From contig WPIO01000005.1 of assembly GCA_009760855.2 (NCBI GenBank), positions 6,060,001-6,124,000 of the forward strand: 64,000 nucleotides of DNA, written 5' to 3'. Under the pieces are notes generated by a model that made no database searches, was not told the DNA's origin, and saw only the letters and a program-made list of their open reading frames with translations. Origin of the DNA: Cristatella mucedo (Eukaryota; Bryozoa; Phylactolaemata; Cristatellidae). The position numbers and the translations under genes are program-made. Below are positions 33,566-44,300 of the stretch, in pieces; the first letter of the stretch is position 1; each line of letters opens with the position of its first letter.

Positions 33566-33643
33566 TGCATGCCACATTCATAATTGCCGAGTATGCTGGC
33601 CTCATGCATGCCACATCACTTTTTGCCGAGCCGGCTGGCCGCA
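33566..33643 (+). repeat. Two tandem units of 39 bp
   Basis: 33566-33604 and 33605-33643 both begin TGCATGCCACAT and contain TTGCCGAG and GCTGGCC, differing at several sites. Confidence 0.75.
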
Positions 33644-33945
33644 TGGAAAAACGACCGATGGAGCGGCACCAGCAGTCCAACTTCGAGTAGAGAGCCGCTC
33701 CATCAGTAAAACAGCGAGACCACACACGTGTCGACTCCGTCTCCAAAAATCTCGGGGGTTCGGTTGTAAAAGCTCTGTAGAAAAACTCTCTCCACGGCTT
33801 AATTAGTAAGGCGCTGGACTTTCGGAAGGAAGCCAGCCTCCCTGTCGGGAATAATATGTATGTAAAAAGCTTTTTCTTCGTGATATTTAAAGCTATACCA
33901 TTTCATGAAAAACCAACCATTCGATGTCTATACTTTGTAATTAGT

Positions 33946-33991
33946 GGTCTTTATGACTTTGCGGAGTTACAGACGGAGATGCATTACAATG
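33946..33991 (+). mobile_element. Second LINE family, tail fragment
   Basis: The last about 45 bp of the family (TCTTTATGACTTTGCGGAGT to ATTACAAT). Confidence 0.65.
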
Positions 33992-34571
33992 CACGCTAAT
34001 GTTCTTACCGAGTCGAAGTTTGCCGAAACTGGACATGCTCAAATCTGCTGAAAGTGTGAGCGCTTACTCTACTTGGCCACAGTCAAGAAAACACATACAC
34101 GCACACGCACACGCACATGCACACAGAATGATTAAAAGACGTGATAAGGAGCCCATACGTTTACCAAATTTTTGACCAGCCCACTGCCTGCTGCTAACGC
34201 TCGGTAGGATGAACTGACTGGTAAACTCTTGGCGACTGTTCAAAATGACGACTTGGGTTTTCTGCGCGTTATTTTCCAATGGCGATAATTGTAATTGCGA
34301 TTCCACAGCGATTTTGCCAGGTGGTAACTGAATAGCACCAAGTTAAAAGCTTCTAAATTAGTAATTGTTGAGAAATCTGTCATCCAATCTGCTGAATAAG
34401 CATTCACGTGCTTGCCAAATGTAGAGATCCGATCTGCAGATATCGCTCAGAGATAAGTTATTACGGAGCGATAACCTTGAGCATGACAGATCTCAAAGGC
34501 TGTACCCAAGTATTTCTAATATTCTTCTCGGCATTGTAGCACATTAAGTAAGCTCTCGCTTTCTTTCTCTC

Positions 34572-34623
34572 CCCGTGTATAGACACGTCATAGGTAGTGA
34601 CCTATGACGTGTCTATACACGGG
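34572..34623. repeat. Perfect 24-bp inverted repeat with 4-nt loop
   Basis: Arms 34572-34595 and 34600-34623 are exact reverse complements (CCCGTGTATAGACACGTCAT... ) around the loop AGTG. No flanking direct repeat was found. It could be a foldback element, a recent palindromic join, or a small-RNA precursor. Confidence 0.95.
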
Positions 34624-35412
34624 AGGTAGGTACGATAGGTACCTGAGTAGTACGATTGTAATTTTTTTTAATTTAGAATCTTAATCACTTGAAACTATGT
34701 GACGCACCTATAAAAACTTACAAAACGAACGACTTGTACGACTGGGGAAAGCACTGTGTGTTAGTTAACTTGCAAGCATGCCTGCGGGCTTAGATTATAG
34801 TTGCTTATTGCATTACCGTGTATACTTGGATGCAGAGAACGACGTACATTAATTACCGCCAGTTGAAACGGAATCTCTTAGCGTAAGCAATAAATAGAGC
34901 TAGCTATCTTGTGATTTCGCATAGTCCTCACTTCAGATCTGCCCGACTAACGTCTGACTGCTTGCTCAACATCTGACTGCATGCTCAATTGCCAGTCACT
35001 ATTAGTGCATTCACTCCTGCAGTCGATGCTTGAGCGTTTGCCATAGTTTTCTCAGCCGACAACCCCAACTAACTAAATTTCTATAGAATGACGCGATTAT
35101 CGAGACGCTGTCCGACATGAGGGTAGGTATGCAAATCACGAAGTTGTGAGCAATTATTGCACTGGCCAACCTCAGTCAGGGAAGGGGTCCTAAATATGCC
35201 CACTAAGACGCTTCGGCTAGTCTTTCTCCTGGTTGCAACTCAAAAATGGGCCTCGGCTTTTGCTCGTGCTCCGAGCAACGCAGAAGACATGGGATGAGTG
35301 ACGAACAATGCGGCTTGCAACAGCTAGTGAGCCAATCGTCAGCGCCTACTGAGCGGGCGCTCAGACGTAACAGTCACGTGACTAGCCTACGTGCGGCTGT
35401 CGAGTTAGATCG

Positions 35413-35607
35413 GTTAGTTCTCAACCTTCCTAATGCCGCGACCCTTTAATACAGTTCCTAATGTTTTGGCGACCCCCAACCATAAAATTATTGTGTGCGA
35501 AATTTGAAAATGCGTGTTTTCCGATGGTCTTAGGGGACCCCTGTGAAAGAGTCGTGCGACCCCCCCCCCAAAAAGGGTTTCGACCCACAGGTTGAGAACC
35601 ACTGTAC
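35413..35607. mobile_element. SPIN-like hAT miniature transposon (MITE)
   Basis: About 195 bp. The right end reads CAGGTTGAGAACCACTG and the left end has TTCTCAACCTTCCTAATGCC then GCGACCCTTTAATACAGTTC. Internal matches include GACCCCCAACCATAAAATTA and TGTTTTCCGATGGTCTTAGG. From memory this is the layout of the SPIN ('Space Invaders') hAT MITEs, with the middle deleted. GTTAGATCG flanks both ends (35404-35412 and 35608-35616), consistent with a target duplication, although the first bases of the left end are altered. Confidence 0.85.
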
Positions 35608-36278
35608 GTTAGATCGTCGTGTGGCGGGGGTGGGGTGGGTGCGGGGCGATGTAATTGCAAAGACTGCAAGCCGTGCTCGCAAGAATGCTAGCAAGCGATG
35701 GCCGTCGATGTACGATTGATTCAACGCTGCAGCGGCTCGTTTTCCGGCGGCGCGGTTCTGCGAGTAAAGCGGACGCAGGCTCGCTTAAGCCAGTCGGCGG
35801 TCCATTAGCAGGCCGCGAGTTGGTCCGCCCCACCGCCGCGCTTGCTCAGCTGGTGCCGTAGCGCATTGCCGTCGAAGGTGCGACCGCTCAGCGAGCGCCT
35901 TTCTTATGAGTACGCGACCTCAAAAATGTCTCAGCGAAAGCATTCCAAGCTTTCTCAGCAGAGGCTCGTTCACGCGTGAACGGTCGAGAAAACTTCGTGA
36001 GCGATCGATGGCAGGACAGGGTAGTACATTTTTTTTTGGGCCGCTTGCTGGGAGTGAGAGGTTAGCGGTTCGCGCCAACGGCGTATTGAGCAGCAATCGC
36101 GCCAGTGGCAGCACTTCCGCACCGCGTAAGACCGCGACTGCAGCGTCGGTCTCGCTTGGCGCGTCGCAACCCTGAGGAGAATTTCAAAAGCTCTAGCTGG
36201 CGGTGGTAGAGCTTTTAGAGCGTGGAATGCGCTCACAAAATTTTTTGGAGCTGAATTCTGCCGCGCGGCCGCCCCTCC

Positions 36279-36591
36279 ATGGGAGAGCGCGGCTCGGTAG
36301 CGAGAGCTGGCTGGCGAGCGAACGCGCGCAGCAGTTCCGCTCGAGCGAGCTCAGAAGCCAAGCTGCTCCTTCAGATTCTGGCGTCGGACGACGAAGTCAG
36401 CTCGGCTAGCAACGGCAGCGCCCGGCCTGCCTCTATCGGAGGCGCCTGCGATCCGCGGTTTAGCGAACCTCACTACTGCAGCGACGAATCGGCTGCCATG
36501 GATGCCGACGGCTACCGACGAGAATATGCGGCGACCAAGTTCGGTGCATGCATGCTGTGCAACTCGTGCCTGGAGAACCGGATACTCCGCT
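36279..36591 (+). CDS. Possible first exon with a Cys cluster, unrecognised
   Basis: This open frame ends at a consensus GTAAGT donor at 36592. The last part reads YAATKFGACMLCNSCLENRI, a Cys-X2-Cys-X2-Cys cluster. The downstream acceptor was not found. It is supported only by the open frame and donor in a CpG-rich block. Confidence 0.25.
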
Positions 36592-36687
36592 GTAAGTGCG
36601 CGCAGCTGCGCCGGGGGCGCGCCTCATCGTCCGTCGGGCGCCGCTATGCTGCTGGCGACCGGCGCGGCGGCTCGTTGAGCCGACGCC

Positions 36688-37293
36688 ATGCGGCGCACCC
36701 TGGCGCCCGCCGGTCGCACTCGCGCCTGTCGTTCCCGCCCAGCGCCGCAAGCAGACCGGCTGCTAGCTCGCACCGCCGCCGGAGTCGGAGCGGCCAGCGA
36801 CAGCTCGGCGGCTGCGACGGCGTCGTCGGGACGCGAGCCTAACGCCATGCAGCTAGAAGATGACGACGATTGCAGCAGCGACAGCGGCGGCCGCGAGCGC
36901 CGCGCTCGCGGCACGTCGATCGGCACGTCGCTCGCGCAGTCCGACCACGCGCTACCAGCCGCCGCCGGCGCGACGCGCGGCGTCGCCGCCGCCGGCGCTC
37001 GTCAGCAGTCGACGGCAGCGGCTATGGAGATCGCGCCGATCGCCGTCAGGCCGCCGGCCCGTCGCAGCCGCAGCCGCAGCCGTTCGGCGTCGACCCGTCG
37101 CCGAGGTCGGCGCCGCTCGAAATCGCGAAGCCGCTCTAAGGGCAGCGGCGGCAGCTTGGCCGGCGCCGGAAGCTGGGTCAGAGTGCGCCAGCACTATCGG
37201 CGGCGGCGCGGTCGGCGAGGGGCGGCGCTCGGCGCCGACGCGCACGCTGCCTCGGCAGCCGACGACGAGGACGACGACGACGAGTGCTACTAG
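36688..37293 (+). CDS. Arginine/serine-rich open frame in CpG-rich DNA, unrecognised
   Basis: 201 codons to a TAG stop at 37291. An RS-type stretch (RRSRSRSRSAS, then KSRSRSKG) is followed by a basic Arg-rich part and an acidic end (DDEDDDDECY). A better-placed start may be the ATG at 36847 (MQLEDDDDCSSDSGG). Synonymous codon variation within the Arg/Ser run is more like real coding than a simple repeat. Overlapping long frames exist (36279-36842 +, 36952-37461 -), and no domain beyond the RS pattern is seen. RS stretches occur in splicing factors, but I do not assign a function. The frame lies tail to tail with DNAAF1. Confidence 0.35.
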   Translation: MRRTLAPAGRTRACRSRPAPQADRLLARTAAGVGAASDSSAAATASSGREPNAMQLEDDDDCSSDSGGRERRARGTSIGTSLAQSDHALPAAAGATRGVAAAGARQQSTAAAMEIAPIAVRPPARRSRSRSRSASTRRRGRRRSKSRSRSKGSGGSLAGAGSWVRVRQHYRRRRGRRGAALGADAHAASAADDEDDDDECY

Positions 37294-37769
37294 CCGAAAG
37301 CCTTGCCGCCACGCTGGTCGCGCGGTGGCAGCCGCCGAGCGTCTGGATGACCGGCGCGACACTCGTCCGCCGCTGCAACAGCCGCAATGAGGCAGCATTT
37401 GAGCGAGGGATTCCCGGAAGTTCTCTCGCGACCGGATCGGCGCCGCCCAGTCGGCTAGCACCGCAGAGGCCAGCCAGAATGAGGCGACGGGGAAATGTCT
37501 ATTTTTTCAACGCTAAATCACGGTCGCTACATCTCGCTTCGTACTGCGCCGCCGCAGCAGCGCTCAATGCAGACGTCGCAGCGGCCCGTTTCAGCTCGCC
37601 CGCAGTACGCTTGGCCGCCGGACGATATCTGAGCGGGTACGAAAATTACCGCTAGCACGTTACCGACGAATCTTAACATTCAGCAGTTTCTGGTTGCACT
37701 AGGCAGTAAATGCCAAAGGCGTCTTACTAAGCCTCGCCATTTAGAGGCAATTTCTATACGTCATTGAGA

Positions 37770-38066
37770 TGTTTGGGGTCTCTTTCTCATTCAGTCTCTA
37801 CCGCTCTTTATCACGCTCTATTGTCCCTCTTTTTTCTTGCCAGTTCACCATTTTGATCTCTCGCCTTTTCTATTTTTCTTCTCATTTGTTTCTCCTCCCG
37901 ATAGCTGTCTCACCTTGTTGTCACTCACTAACTCTCTCCCACCCACTTACCTCTCTTTCTTCGTCCTCTCAATCTCTCTCCTTTCTGTCTTCCCTTTTGT
38001 CTCGCTTCTTTTCTCAGCTTTCTCTCTTCCTTTACTTCTCTCTCGCTCTTTCTTTATCTCTCAGGG
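37770..38066 (+). repeat. Long pyrimidine tract (CT-rich), 300 bp
   Basis: Almost unbroken T/C with CTCTTTCT motifs, between the CpG-rich block and the DNAAF1 stop. It reads as a purine tract in the DNAAF1 transcript direction. Confidence 0.9.
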
Positions 38067-38203
38067 ACGTGTTTGAGGGACTTGTGCTGCCTTCAAGTGC
38101 ACCAGTTTTAATGACTGAGAAGTATACATGCAAAGGACTGTATTTCTGTAGTAACAATGTACATACAAGAAAACAAAGTACAAAATGTATTTAAGGCTAA
38201 GTT

Positions 38204-38353
38204 CTAGTCGACATCATCAAAATTCGTTTCACGAATAGCTGAGACAGCAGCAGACACTGCCTGTTCCGTACTTATCGGTGTATCGGTAGTCGTCGTGACT
38301 GACTTTCTTAGTGCCACTTGTTCACTTGTTTCTTTGGCTGGAGTTGCCGAGAG
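38204..38353 (-). CDS. DNAAF1: DNAAF1 terminal exon
   Basis: 150 nt including TAG stop at 38204-38206, phase 0, acceptor TTTTTTTAG after a run of T. It encodes 49 residues starting [12 protein letters not shown], Thr/Ser/Ala-rich, ending NFDDVD. Family similarity is low, as expected for the variable C-terminus. I saw no clean AATAAA just downstream. Confidence 0.72.
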   Translation of the reverse strand, partial: LSATPAKETSEQVALRKSVTTTTDTPISTEQAVSAAVSAIRETNFDDVD

Positions 38354-41300
38354 CTAAAAAAAAATTAATGAACAAAGCATGGCTGTCAACATAACCCAAA
38401 ACAGCATAGCATTCTATAATCATAACGCTCCTACGTGCAAGCCAATCACCGTGTCCCTTTTATAATAATAATAATAATAATTCACTACGCTGCCTATAAT
38501 TAGCAACAGCACGGACCAGGAGTGTACAAGATCTCTTCGATGATCGCGGTACCAATGCTAAGCCTTGTTAAAGATAAGCCAAGAATCGAAATAATTTTGG
38601 TCAGAATCGTCGGTTGTCTAAGAATGCATACATTTGTCGGCCGAAGCGGCATATTTTTCTTTCCGTATCACCCACATGTCCATCGCGTTCTTTATATTTA
38701 GATGCACCATTTGTAGGACATACGTTTCAAAGTTCTCCCGGAAAGCCTTGATTAATTTATGTCTTTTGCACAATTTTTTCAGGTGCTTCTGGCTAGTTAA
38801 ATGTGGAAGAACGCTATTTTAAAACATTGGCCATCCATAAACTGATTGGAAAAACTAGCAATATATCCGACACAAACTTTATACTCTAGCGTTAAAGGTT
38901 GAATTCGTTTTTTAGATAACATTCCCACATTGCTTGCAGCTGCATTTAACATAGAGCTATTGTCAATATTTCTTTTAGCTAATAGAATTCTTGCGAATGA
39001 CATATTGCATGCTGAAGCAGATACCTACAAGCCAAGCTCGTATTTAATGATATATAATCTTGTAAGCTATGAGGCATAGCATATCATAACCCGCGATAAA
39101 ATATATATATTTCGTTCCCATAAATGAATAAATAAATAAATACACATCTAGTTTTAAATCTCTAAAAAGTTCAGTGGAGCTCTATCGTCATTGTCAATTG
39201 TTGTGTACCGGTGTGAACAGATTCAGGTGCCTGCGGCGAGTAACTCTCATGTACAAGGAGTGCCTCCACTCCTAAATTACATCAGCTTCTTTTGTTCGGA
39301 ATATAAATTAAATTTAGGCTCAGTTACTGACGATTATCAATACTGTGACTGCTCAGATATAGCAACTTGACTAACAACAACACACACTGTCCCACCTCTG
39401 AGATGACACGTGGAGATGATATCCCGTCATTTTCAACATCCTCAATGTCTTCCAATTCTGGCATATCCTGTTAAATAGATTAACTATTGTACATAAAAAT
39501 ATCAACATACTGTGACACAATTAATTAAATAAAATAAAAATTATATTGCCGAGGCCTACATATACCAACAACGGCGGCAACCCTTAAGATAACGCGTCAG
39601 CAACCCTCACTGTTTTTGCTCTGCGGTTTTACTCGTTTTCTAACGCTACTCCTTCAATTTGCCCTATCTTGGCATGTCTCAATCTCTTGTCAAACGCTTA
39701 ATAAATAAATGCCAAATAGCAGGGTCTTTCAATAGGAGTTTTCTAAGCAGCACTCATACAGCTTTGTGTTTGAGATTTATCCAACTTTGCAATCCTGCAG
39801 TAAATTATGTTATCTGATTTGATTTCGAGGAAAAGCCTTGTGTGATACACCAGTTAATATTAGTATTAATAATGCACCTGATAAAGCGCCCTCAGAGAAC
39901 TCAATCTCGTTCTAGGGGCTTTATATTTTCTGCTAAGGGAACCGCGATTGAAGAGCATCAAGCCTTAGCATTACAGGTTTAATCACTCCGTCAGGGGAAA
40001 TCTACATCGCAGGCAGCAATACCACTCAGTGCAGAATGTTTTTCACAGGACACAAGTTAGTTGGGACCACGAAGGCTTACAATAAAATGAATGGCACTGT
40101 GGACCACGTTAAGATTCAGAGCGCTTGGGGTCTGTATGAACCAGCACTAATGTGTATGAAGGAGTGCTTGAATCATTCGAGTACAGGTATGGCAAAGGAG
40201 CAGAGGACAGGTTGCAGCAATAATGTTACTTAACAGCATTTTCATTGATCAATATTGCCAGCGATTTGCAGACAGTCGCATACAAAACAAAATAACGGTT
40301 ATGTTTGCCACATAACATGTACATGCCTCGTAGCCTTCCTCGGCAGCAGGTTTTCCGGCTGCCTCGTCGGAAGAGGAGATCTCTGTAATTAGGACCCTGT
40401 TTCTTCGTGAGCTGCCGCTCAAGCTAGCCGCCCACTTATCACCTATTAAAGATAAAGAGACATGTGCAGAATATGGAAATTTTGACTTCGCATTTTTTTA
40501 CTTTGCATACCTTGAGTTACAACAGTATGCAATGTTCAAGAGGCAAGCTCAAGGCAATCATCTCAAACGATCAGGAATCCCGAGTTGCTGCTTTGTGATA
40601 ATGCTCAAAAAAGCCACATATAAGCCAAAGCAGAAGCACCACCGTCGATCCCTATCAGGATTCCGACTGAGATTACGTCTACAGGCCGTGCAGCATCCAC
40701 GATACTATAGCAGCAGAATCCTAAGCATAGCTCACTTTAGAAGTAATCAGCTTGCTCATGGAATTATCCATTGGCCAGTGGCTGATATTGTGGATTTGGT
40801 ATTTGACGTTGCAAATGTCACGGACTTTGAGCTTGAGTAATTTCGATTAACAGCAAAAAGTCACAGTGCACATGATGTTTCTCTATACAATCGAGATCTG
40901 TGTGCTAAAAAGAGCAGTGCATCATCGAGTGTTGAGCAATCAAAGACACAAATTCTAGATACCAGGAAATCGCATGCAAATCATTCTGGCAGCACGCAAG
41001 ACCTTTACTAATCACGGGGCATCACACACAATTTGAGGGGTTAAATAAATCTATATAATACCAAATTAGCTGTCCCATTCCTCCGCTTAAAGACAGTTGG
41101 CGACAGAAGCTTTAGCTCTGCAGGTCCTAGACTGTGGAACTCGCTTCCACAATTCTTACGCAACGACATCTACTCTCCAACTGCCGACTATGGCACATCT
41201 TTTTTAGCGGTCCTGAACTGCTACTTCTATGCTACTCACTACCTCAACTGCTCTCCTAACTCTGCTATGCTTCCCACTTTCTCCTTGTTGCGTGAGACGA

Positions 41301-44300
41301 AGTCTGTTGGCTACCAAATGCGTACCGAAAGCCGCTTAGGCTGTGAGTGCGCTATACAAAACTCTCCTGCGTAACGCCCACATGGTCTTTATGACTTTGT
41401 GGAGTTACTGACGGAGATACATTACATTACATTACAAGGGGCAATGAAGAAATCGCATTTAATGCCATCAAAGTGTAGAGCACTTGGTGCATGCAGCTAA
41501 TACTGGAAATACTAAATCCTTAGGTACCAAGGTTCAAATTCTGCTAGTACCATGACTATAGCTAGATTTCAAGTGTCATATAAAAGCCGGGCCACCTGAT
41601 GCTACTTCTGAGATATTACACAGCTAGTACAAAAAACTCAGGTGCACATAGATAAGGGTACACAAAAGTTAGAATAAACTGCTACTTTACAGCATTGCTC
41701 CAATCTGGCAGGCAAATAAACAAGTAGCGCATCGACTTCGATGCCCTGTTGCTTACTTTTATTCGAACCGGCTCCTTTCCCGCTCCCGGCGTCCCATCCG
41801 AGATTTTCACTTGGCGGGCCTCCACTAGCTTCTCTAACTCTGGTCGCTCGGCTATGCCTCAAACCATCTTCATATGCTCTGCAACCTATAGCACCTCTGG
41901 CTTCTATATCCCTACAGCCTTGAGCTGACATCACGACATAGTCTGACTTGAAGTTATGTAAAGCCAAACCCAAAATAAATCACTTGCTCCTCGCAGCAGC
42001 ATACACTTCGTCCACCAGGGAACATCTCCTTAAATACTTGAATTATTCACATCAATAATAAATAAATAAATGTTAGCTGATTTAACAGCTCCTTTTATAT
42101 AGCGGCAGAAGAGCCTTCATGGCTATCATCACCATTTGCCGTGGTCAATGAAGGATCGCAGTATGCAGGGCTCGAAACAGCGACTTGGGTCGCAAAGACT
42201 AAGCACCAGACCCCTAGGCTAAGACTCAGGGGTGCTCTTCACGACTGGTTTGTGGATTCGAGTCCTGCAGCAGTCGATCCTTTATTGACTACTGCAAATG
42301 GTGACGATAGCCATGAAGGCTCCCTGCTGCTATATAAAAGGGGCTGTTAAATCAGCTTACAAAGTTTGCCACCTTATATTCACTCTTCACTGGTCAGTTT
42401 ATAGACTTATTTTCAAGCCTAAATTCAGTCATTCAGTGTTTATAAATAAATAAATTAATTAATCAAATTTATTTGTATAGCGCCCAAAGAGAACTGAATC
42501 TCTACCCGGGCGCTTCATATTTGCTGCAGGGCTTTAGCTCACGACCTCGGTCATCAAATGCATTTACTTCGACCTCGGTCATCAAAGGCGAGCACCTTAA
42601 CCCCTGGCCTAAACCGGGCGAGATTTATTTCTCTAGGGGTGCTGTCAAAGAAATGCTTATCTATGATTAGGGTTAAGACAGCAGCGACTTGATTTAATGA
42701 ACGCTTACTTCTAATGTAGTATCCTGTTAATCATAGTGTGAGAGCAGTCATGATTGCAACATGAGTGCAAATTAAATATTCACACTAACTCTTGTTACTA
42801 AGAAAATGTGCTGAGGCAACAGTACATATGCAGCTTCGAATTGTCGAGAAATGCCGAATTGCCATTTTACTAATCTTGAGGGTAAGAATCCCAGACATGA
42901 TCGTACTAGCATGTGGTTCGTTTTTGCTCATTTGAGTCAGTGCTAGCTACCCTTCTAACGACTCATGGCTCTATCCAGTCGCCTAGCGACTGCATTTAAA
43001 ATCCGATTTATTCTTTTAAACTGACAAAAGATGACTGAAAAATGTATTATAGAATTCCATTAGTATAGCCAAATATTTCCCACTAAGACATTAATCTGCG
43101 ATATTTTGATGTGACCAGCTTCAATAAATGCGATAAAAGCAAGCAGTGGATGCTCCCACGTCGACTTCGGCTTGTCAATGTCCAGTTTTTGGCTGTTGGT
43201 TGCGACCGTGTTAGGCTAAGGACAGGATTTCAATATACTAATCTAATCACGGCCATTATATCTTACCCAGAGACCTCAACAAGGGTGTACTCCGAGAAAA
43301 AAGATGCAATAGCTCTTAGAGATTCAAACAGCAATTATGAGTCAGGCCGTCGATATTTCGGTGTTGGCATAAGCACCTAAAGTGGCAACAGCCACAAAAC
43401 ATTTGAAAATCAATTAGTCAGTGCTGGATTTAATTTTTAAAAGCTAGCATTAGCAAATTGAGGTGCCTGAGCACGTCAAGAGAACCCAAGTGGACTGAAT
43501 AATCATTAGCTTGGCTAGCTGCCATTCTAACCGCCGAAGTGCCCCAGGCATGCAGCAGAAGTGCTCTCAGTACGGATGCAATTGATTAGATTACAATGCC
43601 ACATTTAGCGTCTACCTGTATTTCAGGTCTTAAAGGAGTGTCCCCTGCTGAGCGGGTTAATAAGGAGGCATCAACGTGGACCAGTGTACTAAATCAATAG
43701 TACCAAGGTTCTTCTAGCTCTGTATATCAATGTGGCTGTTAATTCAACTACCCTTTACTTTTTACTGTTTTTTAACCTGGCCTTAGTGCTAGTTTGGCCG
43801 TTACATGACATCTACCAAGAGACCACGTGTGAGAAGAACACCTACAGAGGCAATAAAGCTCGCAATCTTATGAATAACATTAATGTAAAAAATTTTTAAT
43901 TCATTTGTATAGCACCCCAAGAGAACTTAATCTATATTCAGGGGCTTCACATGTGCCTTTGGGGCTCGAGCCTATGACCTCAGCCAGACCTTGGTCTGGG
44001 TAAGCACCCGCTGGACAAAACCAACATTATGCATTATGTAATTACCTGAAAACAATATTATTTCTCTAATTATACGATGCACAATTCCACAGACACCCAA
44101 TGAAAGTTAGTGAGACAGTAGCTGGAAAACTCACCACTGATGCTTCCACTTGAATCTTCTATGAGGAGGTCAAGCTTGCTTTCGGCCGGTTTTCTATTGG
44201 AAGTTGAAAATATCCCACTTTCACCCTTAAAAGCACCAGATCCGATGTATGGCATATCAACAACCGCCTCTTTTTCCTGCAACTGACCAAGGAGGCAATG

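Larger units (their letters stand above)
31669..33945. other. Intergenic, no gene recognised
   Basis: Holds a small TGGCTTTTCTC tandem at about 32188-32245 and the GA tract. Open frames are short and unsupported. Confidence 0.5.
35620..37660. promoter_or_regulatory. CpG-island-like GC-rich block
   Basis: About 2 kb, far richer in G+C and CpG than the rest of the window, with an abrupt start just after the SPIN-like element and a gradual end. A strong donor-like site (CGCT|GTAAGT) occurs at 36592, and many long frames are open on both strands because of composition. It probably marks a promoter or first exon of a gene I cannot name. Confidence 0.6.
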
